Source of the DNA: Cristatella mucedo
Lineage: Eukaryota > Bryozoa > Phylactolaemata > Cristatellidae
NCBI GenBank assembly: GCA_009760855.2
Contig: WPIO01000073.1
Coordinates: forward strand, 1,015,001 to 1,079,000
DNA: 64,000 nt
Reading direction: 5' to 3'
The position numbers and the translations under genes are program-made. Positions 1 through 10,016 of the stretch are shown piece after piece. The notes below the pieces were generated by a model. That model saw only the letters and a list, made by a program, of their open reading frames with translations. It was not told where the DNA came from and did no database searches. Each line of letters opens with the position of its first letter. Positions within the stretch are counted from its first letter, which is position 1.

Positions 1-660
1 TTCCTGGTAATTATGGAGACCTGTGAAATGCAGACAGAGATGTGTGGTTTACTGTTTACTGCAGGAACTGTTAAATAGGACACCCTGTAACTAAGAATTG
101 GGAATATTTTTTTGGCCAGTAAGCAGTATTTCCCCCAGAATTTAGATAGAAAAGCAGGAAAAATTGTCACTCGCAAGGATGTTTTCTGGCAGTATGAAGG
201 TCGTCCTTTTTCAGTCAAAATCGCCCCTAAACTCCAAACTTTAGATCAAGGAGCCATTGAGTAACTGAAGTTATACTATCACGTGCATCTTCTTAAACAC
301 ACGTGGTGGCTGCAACTGATGATCCTGGTGATGTTTTTGTTTCACTCAGCTGTGTTATCATGTGTCACTGTGCTGGACACTGCTGCTAGACTGACAGCTC
401 CATGGAAGCCCTCGCCTCTTGGTAACTGTTATTGTCATGCTGGTTTCTCACTCTTCCTGAACCCACGCGGTAACACGATGACAGCATTTTCTGACATGCT
501 GCTCCACTAAGCCCACGGTAGCTCACTACTCGAGCACCGATGCACATGTGCTGACTTGTGTACAAACACTAACACAGCACATAAATGCAAGCACTGTAGA
601 ACCACAAACTCATGTTCGCACATTCACGCACAACACTGACTCATTGCATGCACAGCAAAC
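1..660. other. unassigned leading segment with one open frame
   Basis: No family is recognised. A + frame from about 117 to a TAA at 262-264 reads non-repetitively, for example RKAGKIVTRKDVFWQYEG, after an acceptor-like TTTTTTTGGCCAG. It may be a terminal exon, a transposon piece or chance. If upstream GPD2 exons lie to the left, this is GPD2 intron. Confidence 0.25.
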
Positions 661-667
661 GCCTTCG

Positions 668-965
668 TACCTTGCTGAAATGCTGCACTAGTTTCAACTG
701 TGTCGTGCCCTCAGGTCATCTATGGTCAATAAATGAGCTATTTCATTTCTATGCTTAAAGACCGTTATAATATATACCGTTGGCAACAGAAGCTTTTCTA
801 TGAAACTCACTTCTAAAATTCTTATGTAACGACAACTACTCTCCTGCTGCCGACTGTGGTGCATTCTTTTTTCAGCGGTTCTGAGCTGCTACTTCCACGC
901 TACTCACTACCTCAACTGCTCTCCTGACTCTGCTATGCTTCCCACTTTCTCTTTGCTGTGTGAGA
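668..965 (+). mobile_element. LINE family B fragment (RT C-terminal region)
   Basis: A diverged copy of the segment around CTGCTGCACTAGTTTC and TATGCTTCCCACTTTCTC, also seen at 3050-3315, 17010-17285 and 32280-32560. It is 5'-truncated and broken by substitutions and small indels. Confidence 0.75.
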
Positions 966-1017
966 GATGGGGTCTGTATGATCATATTTCCTTTGCAGCA
1001 AATGGAAAGTGCTTAGA

Positions 1018-1158
1018 AAATATAATTCATTTGTATAGCGCCCCAAGAGAACACGATCTCTATTCAGGGGCTTCACATATGCCTCGGGGCTCGAGCCCAC
1101 GACCTCAGCCAGGCCTTGGTCGGGGCGAGCACCTTAACCTCTGGACCAAACCAGCTTA
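1018..1158 (-). mobile_element. tRNA-derived SINE1 copy
   Basis: On the minus strand it begins with a tRNA-like head: box A is like TGGTCCAGAGG and box B is GGGCTCGAGCCCC. It ends with TTCTCTTGGGGCGCTATAC, which resembles the 3' end of LINE family A. Related copies lie at 7066-7200 and 62463-62625. Confidence 0.8.
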
Positions 1159-1461
1159 GCAGAGATTTAGTCCTCTGGGGCACTTCTCAGAGCCCTATTG
1201 AAAACTCTAACGCAGCTCTTAGTCCACGTGGCTTTATTGGGTTATAGACAGAGATGCATGCATGCATGCATACATATATACGTTCATTCATACTCGTTGA
1301 ATGATAGGCAAAACAGGTGCAAAAGGTCCTAGAGTCGACACTATCTCTCCTTCGGATGGCAAATCCACATCTGATACATTTGTCTCAAACGGCAGAGGAA
1401 GCCCCAACATTACCGTGGATCGTATGTTGATTCGCTCGATTTAAACTCCTGGATTAAAATA

Positions 1462-2977
1462 CAGTAACCTTAATTTACGAGTGTCCCAAATAAAGAATTT
1501 TTCGAGACGGGGTGTGTGTGTCTGCCTATTTTTTTGCTCTTGAGTTGATATCTAAATTTCGGGTTACGAGCGAGCTTCAGATACCTCGCCGCTAGTTGGC
1601 GCTGCAAACACCACAATAACCGTCTTAACACCCAGCGTCCGTGTCTCACTCGGTCACTTTGAGTGGTTGGCTCGTTGTGGAAGCATGGGTGTTTTGCTTG
1701 AATTAGTGCTTGCAGTTATTTTGCTCTGTATTCTGAAAACCCCAGAGCCTTTAAGTCACATTAGATTCTGAAAGAAAGACTGCAGGTTGTGTGTGGAAGG
1801 CAAATGGGGGGGCCTAGGGCCACCTGATGGTTCTTTGTGGACTGGGTGAATTTGGTCCTTGGTCCTGACTTCAAGAAATATCTCCAGGAAAATAGCCGAC
1901 TCCTGCTAGCCTTTCTTGCCCTGGATAATGCACCTGCCCACCCATCTAACCTCTCGGAGAGTTCAAAGTTTATATAGGTTCTCTACCTTCCGCTCAACTC
2001 AGCCACTGTCCTGCAGCCCATGGACCAGCAGGTGATTTCTCGTCTCAAGAAGCTATTCAGAAAGCACCTGTTCTACCGCTGCTTTGAGGTGACTGAGAGA
2101 GCAATTCTCACCCTTTGAGAGTTCTGGAAGGACCACTATAACATCGCTCTATGCCTAAGAATTGTCGATATATGGGCTGGCAGGGTGTTACAAAGATAAC
2201 CTTGAACTCGGCATAGAAGAAGCTGTGGCCTGAGGTTGTGTCTGAAATGGACTTTGATAGTGGTTGTGGAGATTGTATCACTCGGTAAGTACATGGGCCT
2301 GGACATAGATGACATCGACGAGCTCATCAAGCACTCCGAGTAACTGACAATAGCGACAGGCGCGGCAGCACATGAAAGCTTTGAAGGAAATATGGGACAC
2401 GATGAGGCTATCAACGCAAGTAGAATAAAGAAAATGTTGAGAATGTGGGAGAAACTTTCAACTTTATTAAAAAGAAACATCCAGAAAAATTTGCAGCTGG
2501 GCATTTGACGGAACTATTTAATGACAATTGCCTAACTCATTTCAGAAACATCCTGAAAGGGAGGATAAAATAGACCTCATTGGATAGGTTTTTATCGAAA
2601 ACCCCTGCAGATGAAAATGAGAAAATAGTGGCAAAAAGGGCAAAAGTAGACGAAGGAATTCAGTTATTCATTCCAGCCTGTCTCTGCCAACTGCACCGGC
2701 ATCTCCAAGTCGTCTGATCTCCAACGTAAATGCTGCACATTGTACTTAATGCAACCAGTTTATTGAAGTACATTCTGTTTTATTGTTTTTGTGCAATAAC
2801 GGTTACTATAAATACATTTTTTAATTTAAACGTAAAAATCGCAGTTTTTTTAGGTTCTTGAATGGATTAATGGCATGTTAATTCATTACAGTGTGGAAAA
2901 TCGATTTGACATACGAGTAATTTGAATTACGAGCTCAGTCACGGAACGAATTAAACTCGTAAGTCGAGGCACCGCTG
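1462..2977 (+). mobile_element. Tigger/pogo-like DNA transposon remnant
   Basis: The element is flanked by TA on both sides (1460-1461 and 2978-2979), begins CAG and ends CTG, and its termini are degenerate inverted repeats (left ACCTTAATTTACGAG, right, reversed, GCCTCGACTTACGAG). Inside, on +, are fragments of a DDE transposase: LALDNAPAHP (second catalytic Asp) near 1917, LQPMDQQVISRLKKLF near 2013, REFW-like and SLGKYMGLDIDDIDEL near 2280, then HFRNILKGR and SLDRFLSKTP near 2540-2600. These follow the order of Tigger-type transposases. Frames shift repeatedly and the N-terminal DNA-binding part is missing, so it is an internally deleted, dead copy. Confidence 0.87.
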
Positions 2978-2983
2978 TAGGGC

Positions 2984-3455
2984 TACAGAACAAAGTTCTT
3001 ATGGTTACCCACAATGCTTGGCTCCTCCATACTGGGCTGAACTGCTGCACCAGTTTTATTCAGCCTTCTCGTGCCCACAGGTCCTGTAAGGACAATAAAT
3101 TAGCTGTTCCGTTCCTCCGCCGTCGGCGACAGAAGTTTTAGTTCTGCAGGCCCTAGATTGTAGAACTCGCTTTCACAATTCTTACACAACGACAACTACT
3201 CTTCTGCTGCCGACTATGGCACATCATTTTCAGCTGTCCTGAGCTGCTACTTCCATGCTACTCACTAGCTCAACTGCTTTCTTGACTCTGCTATGCTTCC
3301 CACTTTCTCTTTATTGCATGACATGAAGTCTTTTGGCTACCGAATGCCTACCGAAAGCCGCTTATGCTGTGAGTGTGCCATACAAAATTCTCTTTCGTAA
3401 CGCCCACTTAGTTTATGGCTTTGTGGAGTTGCCGGCAGAGATACATTCCATTCCA
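2984..3455 (+). mobile_element. LINE family B 3' fragment
   Basis: The copy starts at CAGAACAAAGTTCTTA, directly after the Tigger right end, and runs to the 3' end near GGCAGAGATACATTCC. It is 5'-truncated and carries frameshifts relative to the copies at 16846 and 32125. Confidence 0.8.
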
Positions 3456-3644
3456 CTAGGGCTGAGACCTTATCGATGCATCATCAAGTTATGATGAGGT
3501 TTCCGAAAATGCCTTTGTGGCATCCAGAGGCTGGCCAGGCAGGCTATACCAATTGTAAACAGCATTTAAAATTCCCGTCTTGATTGTCCTGTCTCTGTAT
3601 TACTCTGATTGTACCGTCTCTGTAATACATTGTTTTTAGAAATT

Positions 3645-4513
3645 TACTCAGCTCGAAATCTAGGTGTCATATTCCAAAGCGACCTCTCGTTAGACGACCA
3701 TATCAGCTCCACGGTCAAATCTGCCTATTTTCAGCTTCATAATATTGCTAAAATTCGGGCTTGTTTAGATAAGGATACCACGTCTAAGTTTGTCCATGCA
3801 TTCGTGACATCTCGTCTCGACTTCTGCAACTCACTGCTTACTGGCCTACCAGCATGTGCGATCAGGCGATTGCAGCTGGTGCAAAACTCAGCAGCTAGGC
3901 TTGTCTGTCGTGAGTGTCGCAGTTGCCACATCACTCCACTCCTCGCCGACCTGCACTGGCTACCAGTCAAGCAACGGATTGACTTCAAGGTCTTGTCGCT
4001 CACTTTTAGGTCCTTTCATTCTATGGCTCCAGCCTATCTCTCCGACATACTCCCCCACCAGGCCAAGCATCGTACCACCCGCTTTTCGGAATCCAACAGT
4101 CTAGAAATACCTCGTACAAACCTTAAATCCTTTGGAGACCGTGCATTTAGTTCGTATGCTCTCAAAGCCTGGAACTGCCTCCCGACCTGCGTCAGAACAT
4201 CCCCAGACCTGACCACATTTAAAAGGAACTTAAAAACACCTATTTAGGACAGCATTTAGTGGGTCCCTATGATTCGTCCATCATGTGCTTTTTCGTGCTG
4301 ACACTGTGCATGCTGCCACTAACCACATTTGCATGCTGACCCTGTGCATGTCACCCCTAACCATGTTATTCATTTTGTTTGTTTTTCAAGCATGATTTTA
4401 CTTACCATTTAATTGCATTTCCCTTTGCAGCAAATGTAAAGCGCCTAGAGAGAGATTAAGTTCTCTGAGGGCGCTTTATCAAGTACACTATTATTATTAT
4501 TATTATTATTATT
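3645..4513 (+). mobile_element. LINE family A, 5'-truncated copy
   Basis: It encodes the reverse-transcriptase C-terminal region in one long frame (for example ARNLGVIFQSDLSLDDHISS), followed by the family A 3' UTR and a (TTA)n tail at 4491-4514. It is very close in sequence to the copies at 10017-13240 and 28575-30300, which suggests recent insertion. It sits in a GPD2 intron in the sense direction. Confidence 0.88.
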
Positions 4514-5050
4514 ACTAGTTTTTGCCAACAGACTGCAGCTCAATGCAGGAAAGGACGCTTTTAGGACTACCAGTACTGTTTGGACACGATGGCCACTTGA
4601 TTGATAACAAATGGTTGTTGCTTTAGCGACTTCACGTGTTGTTAATACGATTGGGCTCACTTATACAACCGAGAAACACTGTTATTGTTGTCTTATTAGC
4701 AGTGCTAGCACCTCTGGTGTCATTGGTAAAGCTTTGGTATGGCTTTGGGTTTGGCCTTGTCAAAGCCCTTTGAGATAGTAGATGCCAATGCCACGGATAA
4801 TCAGCATGTACTATGCCAAGGGTGATCAGCATTCAAGTACCATTGCAATAGCTTTGTTAAAACAGTCGGATGGTGTGCATACGTGTGTACGTACACGTGT
4901 GTGTTTGGGCGCATGCATCTGAGCGTTTGTGCATGCATGTGAGCGTTTGTGCGTTGCGTGCATGTGTGTACAGATGTCCGTGTGCTTGTTCATTTGCCTC
5001 AGATTTGCAGCTAAGACTCGAGTGGCATAATGCCGAAAGGTAGTTGTGTG

Positions 5051-5162
5051 AAGCTTGTATGCTCATATATGACTTTATATATCATATATTTCATATATGA
5101 TATAAAGTCATATATGAGCATACAAGCTTATATTTATATATATCATATATTTCATATATGAT
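5051..5162. repeat. AT-rich hairpins next to GPD2 exon a
   Basis: An inverted repeat has arms at 5051-5088 and 5094-5129 (outer ends AAGCTTGTATGCTC and its complement), perfect except for one AT dinucleotide, with a loop of about 5 nt. A second smaller hairpin, ATATCATATAT/ATATATGATAT, follows at 5138-5162. It ends 11 nt before the exon a acceptor. Confidence 0.9.
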
Positions 5163-5173
5163 ATTCGATGCAG

Positions 5174-5352
5174 GTGGTAAGTGGACAACCTACAGACACA
5201 TGGCTGAGGAAACGATCGACAAGGCAGTTCAGGTGTGCAGTCTGCCAGCGACATCAGGCTGCCGTACCAAAGGCCTGCTTATTGATGGAGCTCATAACTG
5301 GACACCGACGATGTACATTAGGCTCGTTCAAGATTTTGGCTTTGATGTGAAA
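5174..5352 (+). CDS. GPD2: GPD2 exon a (first GPD2 exon in window)
   Basis: This exon belongs to mitochondrial FAD-dependent glycerol-3-phosphate dehydrogenase, which oxidises glycerol-3-phosphate to dihydroxyacetone phosphate at the outer face of the inner mitochondrial membrane and feeds electrons to ubiquinone. The translation carries the conserved motif GGKWTTYRHMAEETI, the C-terminal FAD-site signature of the family (human GGKWTTYRSMAEDTI), and ends in YIRLVQDFGFDVK, matching human YIRLVQDYG. The acceptor is GATGCAG at 5173; two bases complete a Gly codon begun upstream. The donor GTGAGT follows AAA at 5352 (phase 0). The five exons downstream continue the same protein in order, giving about 287 residues of C-terminal half. 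Catalytic N-terminal exons are not in the window. The acceptor has no pyrimidine tract and sits just after an AT-rich hairpin. Confidence 0.93.
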
Positions 5353-6454
5353 GTGAGTGCATAGACAAGATTATCATGTTCCTACCAGTGTACCTCTGGC
5401 TATAGAAAATTATTAAGATCCAGAGGTCATTTAATTTTGTCAGAAATGGACCGGATTGCAGTATCAGCTCTGACCTGTCTAATGTCTCACCTGGCACACC
5501 TCTCACTCTGGCTTTTAGTAGTTTGAGCACTGCTTTGCGCATCTTAGCTTCAGCCTAGCTCACCCTGGTAAGTTGAGTCTTAAGACGTAGCCTCATGGCA
5601 GTTGCAACTGCACGCAATTAGTTGATTTCTAAGGTTGGTGTGATTATGTTTGATCGGTTTTTGGCAAAGTTACGTGCTTAATCGCTTTAATGGCTGCTCA
5701 GCATGTTTGATTCGCTGTCTTCACAGATTTCTGCTTGAGTGGTTAATCCTTATACCCTAGACTTCCAATTTAGAATGTTTGCAAAAGATATCCATGAAAT
5801 AATGTGTACTCTTAAGCCGTCTATGTGCTGTTCGTGTTGTGGTTTTTCTATGGATCACATTAAGTCGTGCACCAACTACCCCGCCCGTTAAACCTATCAG
5901 CCCCTTCTAATCGTGAGGGCGACTGAGAAGCTTAAATGGCTGTTGGTACTCATACAACTTTATGGTGCATTGAGAGGAGTATCTGATTGTTGTAAGTGGC
6001 AAGCATGCTGGCTTTAGGCACTGAGCTGCTGCACATATTTTCATTAAATCAATACATGGATGAAATGGTCTTGGAGTGAGAACGAAGATTGTGAATGTGA
6101 AGATTGGTCAGGCTTTTCTAGAAAATAATGTGAAGTAAATAGATCAGAAGAATCTGTAGGTCAGTAGTGTCTGTAGAAGATCAGTTTTTTTTTTCTTTAA
6201 TTTGTCCTTTATTCGCATGTCCTATTGGAGGCAGTCAAGCTAGTACTTTTTGGTTGAGCTGTCAACCGCTTATATTAAAACATCAAACCTAGCAAATTTA
6301 TTCCTATCAGGATTCAGGAGCTAATCACCCTCGTAGAGTACTACTGAAAATGCACAAGGTCCTTGGAGGTAGATCGAGTCGCTCATCTGGTTCTGTTGGA
6401 TCTTCCAGCAGCTTGTGATATGTATGCATGTACATCCATCATAACTTGACAAAA

Positions 6455-6570
6455 GCCTATGTGGGTCTTACGTCGGAGAATTACACAGCACCCTCAAAGC
6501 TTGAGCGGCTTTCGGTGTGCATGCAGTAGCCAACAGACCCCCATCTCACACAGCAAAGAGAAAGTGAGAA
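6455..6570 (-). mobile_element. LINE family B 3'-end fragment
   Basis: The segment CTATGTGGGTCTTACG ... GAGCGGCTTTCGGTGTGC ... GTAGCCAACAGACC is the complement of the family B 3' end seen at 32570-32690. Confidence 0.7.
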
Positions 6571-7065
6571 GCGTAAATGAGTCAGGAGTGCAGTCGATGA
6601 AGTATCATGCAAGTAGCAGCGCATGCCGGCTGAATGTACCTCATCAAACATCCGAAAGCTTTATTTTCTGCAATCATGAACATGTACAGCAAACTTTTCC
6701 CAACTGAAATGTTCTACAGCATTGTGGTACAAGCAGAGCTGAACTTACATTTCAAATTTCAGTCTGAAACGTGCAGTATTAGTCGAGTTATAGAGTTTAC
6801 AAGACATCAAGCTATACTGAAAATGAATCTGTATAAAAGCCACAATAATGCACCTAAACAAGCTTCACGAATGTAGCTCGATCTATTAAAGCTCAAGTTG
6901 GAATTCAAGTCGCATGTGATCGGTGAATCTTTTATTTATAGACATGTTGTTCGTTTTACTTCCGGTTCAGAAACAGTTTGCGTATTCATTTTTTATTTTA
7001 TGGGGAAGTCGCCAAGTATTTTTTTGACATACCCCCGAACAGAACTAAAAAAAATATAAAAATAT

Positions 7066-7200
7066 TATTCATTTGTATAGCGCCCTAGGAGAACTTCATC
7101 TCTATTCAGGTGCTTCACATATGCCTTGGGGCTCGAGCCTGAGACCTTGGTTGGGGGCCATGCCTTTAATTTGTATGCACCAAACACCTGAAAATGGCTA
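7066..7200 (-). mobile_element. tRNA-derived SINE1 copy
   Basis: It contains TTTGTATAGCGCCCTAGG, the shared SINE1/LINE tail read on the opposite strand, followed by GGGGCTCGAGCCTGAGACC, a mutated box B region. The box A end is decayed. Confidence 0.65.
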
Positions 7201-7962
7201 CCTGCTGACATCACAACATCTCCTAGCTTGACATTGAAGCCACATTCAAATCTGTCTGTTCCCCCTCAGAATTTTCTTTGTTCATTTGAACTGTCTTGTA
7301 TGTAATCGACACGTTCAGCAGTTATTCATGTTGCGATCACGTATAAGCTCACATGCTTCCTCTTGAGATTGAGTTCTCTTGGGGTGCTACACAAATGCAT
7401 TATTATTTAATTGTCACTATCAGAATCCTAAATGATAAAGTCCTCCAGCAGATTAGATGCTAGTGATGTTATGAATATATAACTATTTCTTATTAGTTGT
7501 TGACTGGGAAGACGGCTGTTTTGCTGTGGTCTGGCTTGATAATATGGCAGTTGTCATATGATGCACGGAATTTGTTGGTTATTAGACTTTAATTATTTAG
7601 ATTATTAGGCTGAAAATTTGATTGGCCCATGGCAAATGTTATATGCTTGGCCAGTGATCTGAAGTAAACAACAGCAAGAACTTACGCTGCACTTGGCACG
7701 TTCTGATAAGTGTTTGCCCTGTGTACTTAAAAGAGAACTCGAGGTCTGTTTAGATGTACTTGAACCCTGCACACCTGCTATATAAACCTAATTCAGACCA
7801 TTTGCCTTTGAGGTGGTCGTTTTTATCATCAGCTGCCAAAGATAGAGCCACTTTGATTAGATCGCCTTGTATTCCCCAAACAGCAGCTCCTATTACGTTT
7901 TGTTCAAGCGCGTGTCCAGGGACTGCATCAGCATGTTCCAAAAGTGTGTATTTGTTCCTCAG

Positions 7963-8094
7963 GTTGCTGAACATCTAGCAAACACCTATGGCGATAGGGC
8001 TTTCAAGGTGGCCAAGCTCTCTGGACTTACTGGACTGCGGTGGCCAGTCGTCGGACAGCGCCTTCATCCTGACTATCCATACATTGAAGCTGAG
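7963..8094 (+). CDS. GPD2: GPD2 exon b
   Basis: The exon is 132 nt, phase 0 to phase 0, and encodes 44 residues starting VAEHLANTYGDRAFKVAK (human VAQHLAATYGDKAFEVAK) and ending YPYIEAE. The acceptor is TTGTTCCTCAG and the donor is GTACAC. It lies in the C-terminal alpha-glycerophosphate-oxidase-type domain that follows the FAD-binding fold. It is separated from exon a by a 2.6-kb intron. Confidence 0.93.
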
Positions 8095-8319
8095 GTACAC
8101 CATGGCGAGAGCTGGCCTCGTCTCTTGACCTGCTTGCTTAGCATGCTCGGTCTTGTTCCATACTCGTAGGACTAAATATAGGTTAGGTGCTTGACATGCT
8201 GACCTACTGGGCCCACAGCTGTGAGCCGAGGATATGCCTGCTGACATTCCTTTGTTGGCGCCACGTTGTTGTTGCTGATCTGTATCTGATTGTTGTTGCC
8301 ACTTATTCCTGTACCCTAG

Positions 8320-8481
8320 GTGATTTGGGCTTGCCAGCGAGAATATGCCTGCCGTGCTCTGGACGTCATCGCCAGGCGCACGCGCCTTGCATTTCTCAAT
8401 GTGCATGCAGCCGAGGAAGCTCTGCCAAAGATTGTCGACATTATGGCCCGGGAGCTGAAGTGGAGCCCAGAAAAGAAGAAG
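8320..8481 (+). CDS. GPD2: GPD2 exon c
   Basis: The exon is 162 nt, phase 0 to phase 0, 54 residues. It contains ALDVIARRTRLAFLNVHAAE, closely matching the human segment VISRRTRLAFLNVQAAEEALP. The acceptor is TGTACCCTAG and the donor is GTTGGT after AAG. This is the end of the C-terminal oxidase domain. The intron before it is only 225 nt. Confidence 0.93.
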
Positions 8482-8964
8482 GTTGGTCGTGTTAAGCAGG
8501 TCACTTGAGAAATTAAGTTCGTCTAACGTGTTAGTGTTTGTCTTGGCATTTGTACCTGTTGGTAGTAAAATCGACGGTCGTGATGGATGCCTCTGGCTAC
8601 AAGTGTATGCATGCGCAGTCCTCCGGCTCGAACAGGCGTGGTCTGAAGGACAAGTGTCTGCCCATCACTTTTTTAAGGGTCTATGAGCTTACCTACCAGC
8701 AGTGTGCACTTGCAATTTACTTTGGACATTACTTGCAATCTTCATACCATAGAGACAAATTGCTATGTTTTGCCATTCCTGGCGACCCTCACTGAGTTCA
8801 TATGTTACTGTGAAGCACTTGCAGCATACCGCCTTGAGTTAGCAAAATTAGTTGACATTTTTCTGACCGCACATTTCTTTAGTCGGCTTGTACTTAACAG
8901 TCCTTTTCTGTTCAGTGATATAATGCTCTCTTGTATTAGCAACCAGTGCACGTGATCGTTGCAG

Positions 8965-9150
8965 GAAGAGCTCGAGTATTGTCGCGTCTTTCTTCAAAAA
9001 GAAATGGGTTTGGATCTGCGACAGCGGCTTGTAGGTAGTGCACCCCAGTTGTCACCGGAAGAGGAGAATCGCTACCGTAAGAATTTCAAGAACATTGATC
9101 AGGACAGCAAGGGCTACATAACTACAAGCGATCTTCGTCGACATCTTAAG
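8965..9150 (+). CDS. GPD2: GPD2 exon d (first EF-hand)
   Basis: The exon is 186 nt, 62 residues, starting EELEYCRVFLQKEMG (human EQLETARKFLYYEMG). It carries the first EF-hand loop, DQDSKGYITTSD: Asp at positions 1 and 3, Gly at 6, Ile at 8 and Asp at 12, like human DADQKGFITIVD. In the family, these C-terminal EF-hands let cytosolic calcium activate the enzyme. The acceptor is GATCGTTGCAG and the donor is GTGCGT after AAG. Confidence 0.93.
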
Positions 9151-9539
9151 GTGCGTGGTTTGATGTCCAGCTTCCTTCCGTGGAGGGATCAGTTTCGACC
9201 CCTATGTAGCCTGGTGTTTGGCATTTGTCAACGGGCACCATCCTGGTAAGATGCTCCTACTTGGACATCTTTTTACGATGTGTATGGTTATGAGTCGGCA
9301 GCTTTTCATTGTAGGCACAGAGCTGCTGATCAGAAAGTATGTGCTGTGGCTCTGCCGGTGTGAGTTCACAAAAAAGAACTAAAAGTCTAATTGGTATATC
9401 TGCCATTAAGATGTCCCTTCGAGTGGTGCATTGGAAGCTATTTGTTAGTGGTCTCACCGAAGCCTGTAACACTTTTGCTGCTTTTCATTTCTGTAAAGCT
9501 GGCTGGGGTCACCTTGTATCACGGATTAGCTGTTACGAC

Positions 9540-9960
9540 TCAATAATAATAATAATAATATATTTGTATAGCACCCTCAGAGAACTTCTAGGCATCTCTT
9601 TCTAGGCACTTTACATATGATGCAAAGAAAGCATGGTCGAATGGTTAGTAGACAGTGTTGCCATGTAGTCAGATCGGCGCTTGATGTAGCAATCATCATT
9701 CGATGCATGCAGAGAAAGGATAAGAACAAAGTTAAAAGAGGATTATCTGTTCAGCAAATAAGGCATTCTTTATAGTTATTGCTTGGCTACGTAATGCCGA
9801 AGGGGGTAGCTGAGTTCCAAGTTGTGTAACATGGCAGCTTCGAAGAGTCGATTGAGCGATCATTGGCTGCTACAACGCAATCTCGAAGTGGTTTATTGCA
9901 AGTTAGCAGTTGTGGCAGCTGCACTTGCATGTAGCGAAGTAATATTAAACTAATGTGCCT
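9540..9960 (-). mobile_element. diverged LINE A-type 3' fragment
   Basis: It begins with (AAT)n, then ATTTGTATAGCACCCTCAG and CTCTTTCTAGGCACTTTACA, the complement of the family A tail. Further in, it only faintly resembles the RT region. Confidence 0.6.
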
Positions 9961-10016
9961 CTTCGTACGACTGCAGTGTATTGCTTCGACCTGTGGCCCC
10001 TTTATGACAGTTTTGA

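Larger units (their letters stand above)
5353..7962. other. GPD2 intron with LINE/SINE pieces
   Basis: This is the intron between exons a and b. It holds a minus-strand LINE B 3' end at about 6455-6570, a SINE1 copy at 7066-7200, and a plus-strand tail like GAGTTCTCTTGGGGTGC at 7370-7405. No other gene is recognised here. Confidence 0.7.

Noticed and set aside
2136-2504. A 122-codon minus-strand frame
   Set aside because: It is antisense to the Tigger transposase remnant, whose plus-strand reading matches the family.
4857-5066. A minus-strand frame rich in Thr, His and Met
   Set aside because: It comes from a degenerate GTGTGTACG/GCATGC repeat-like stretch and lacks any protein signature.
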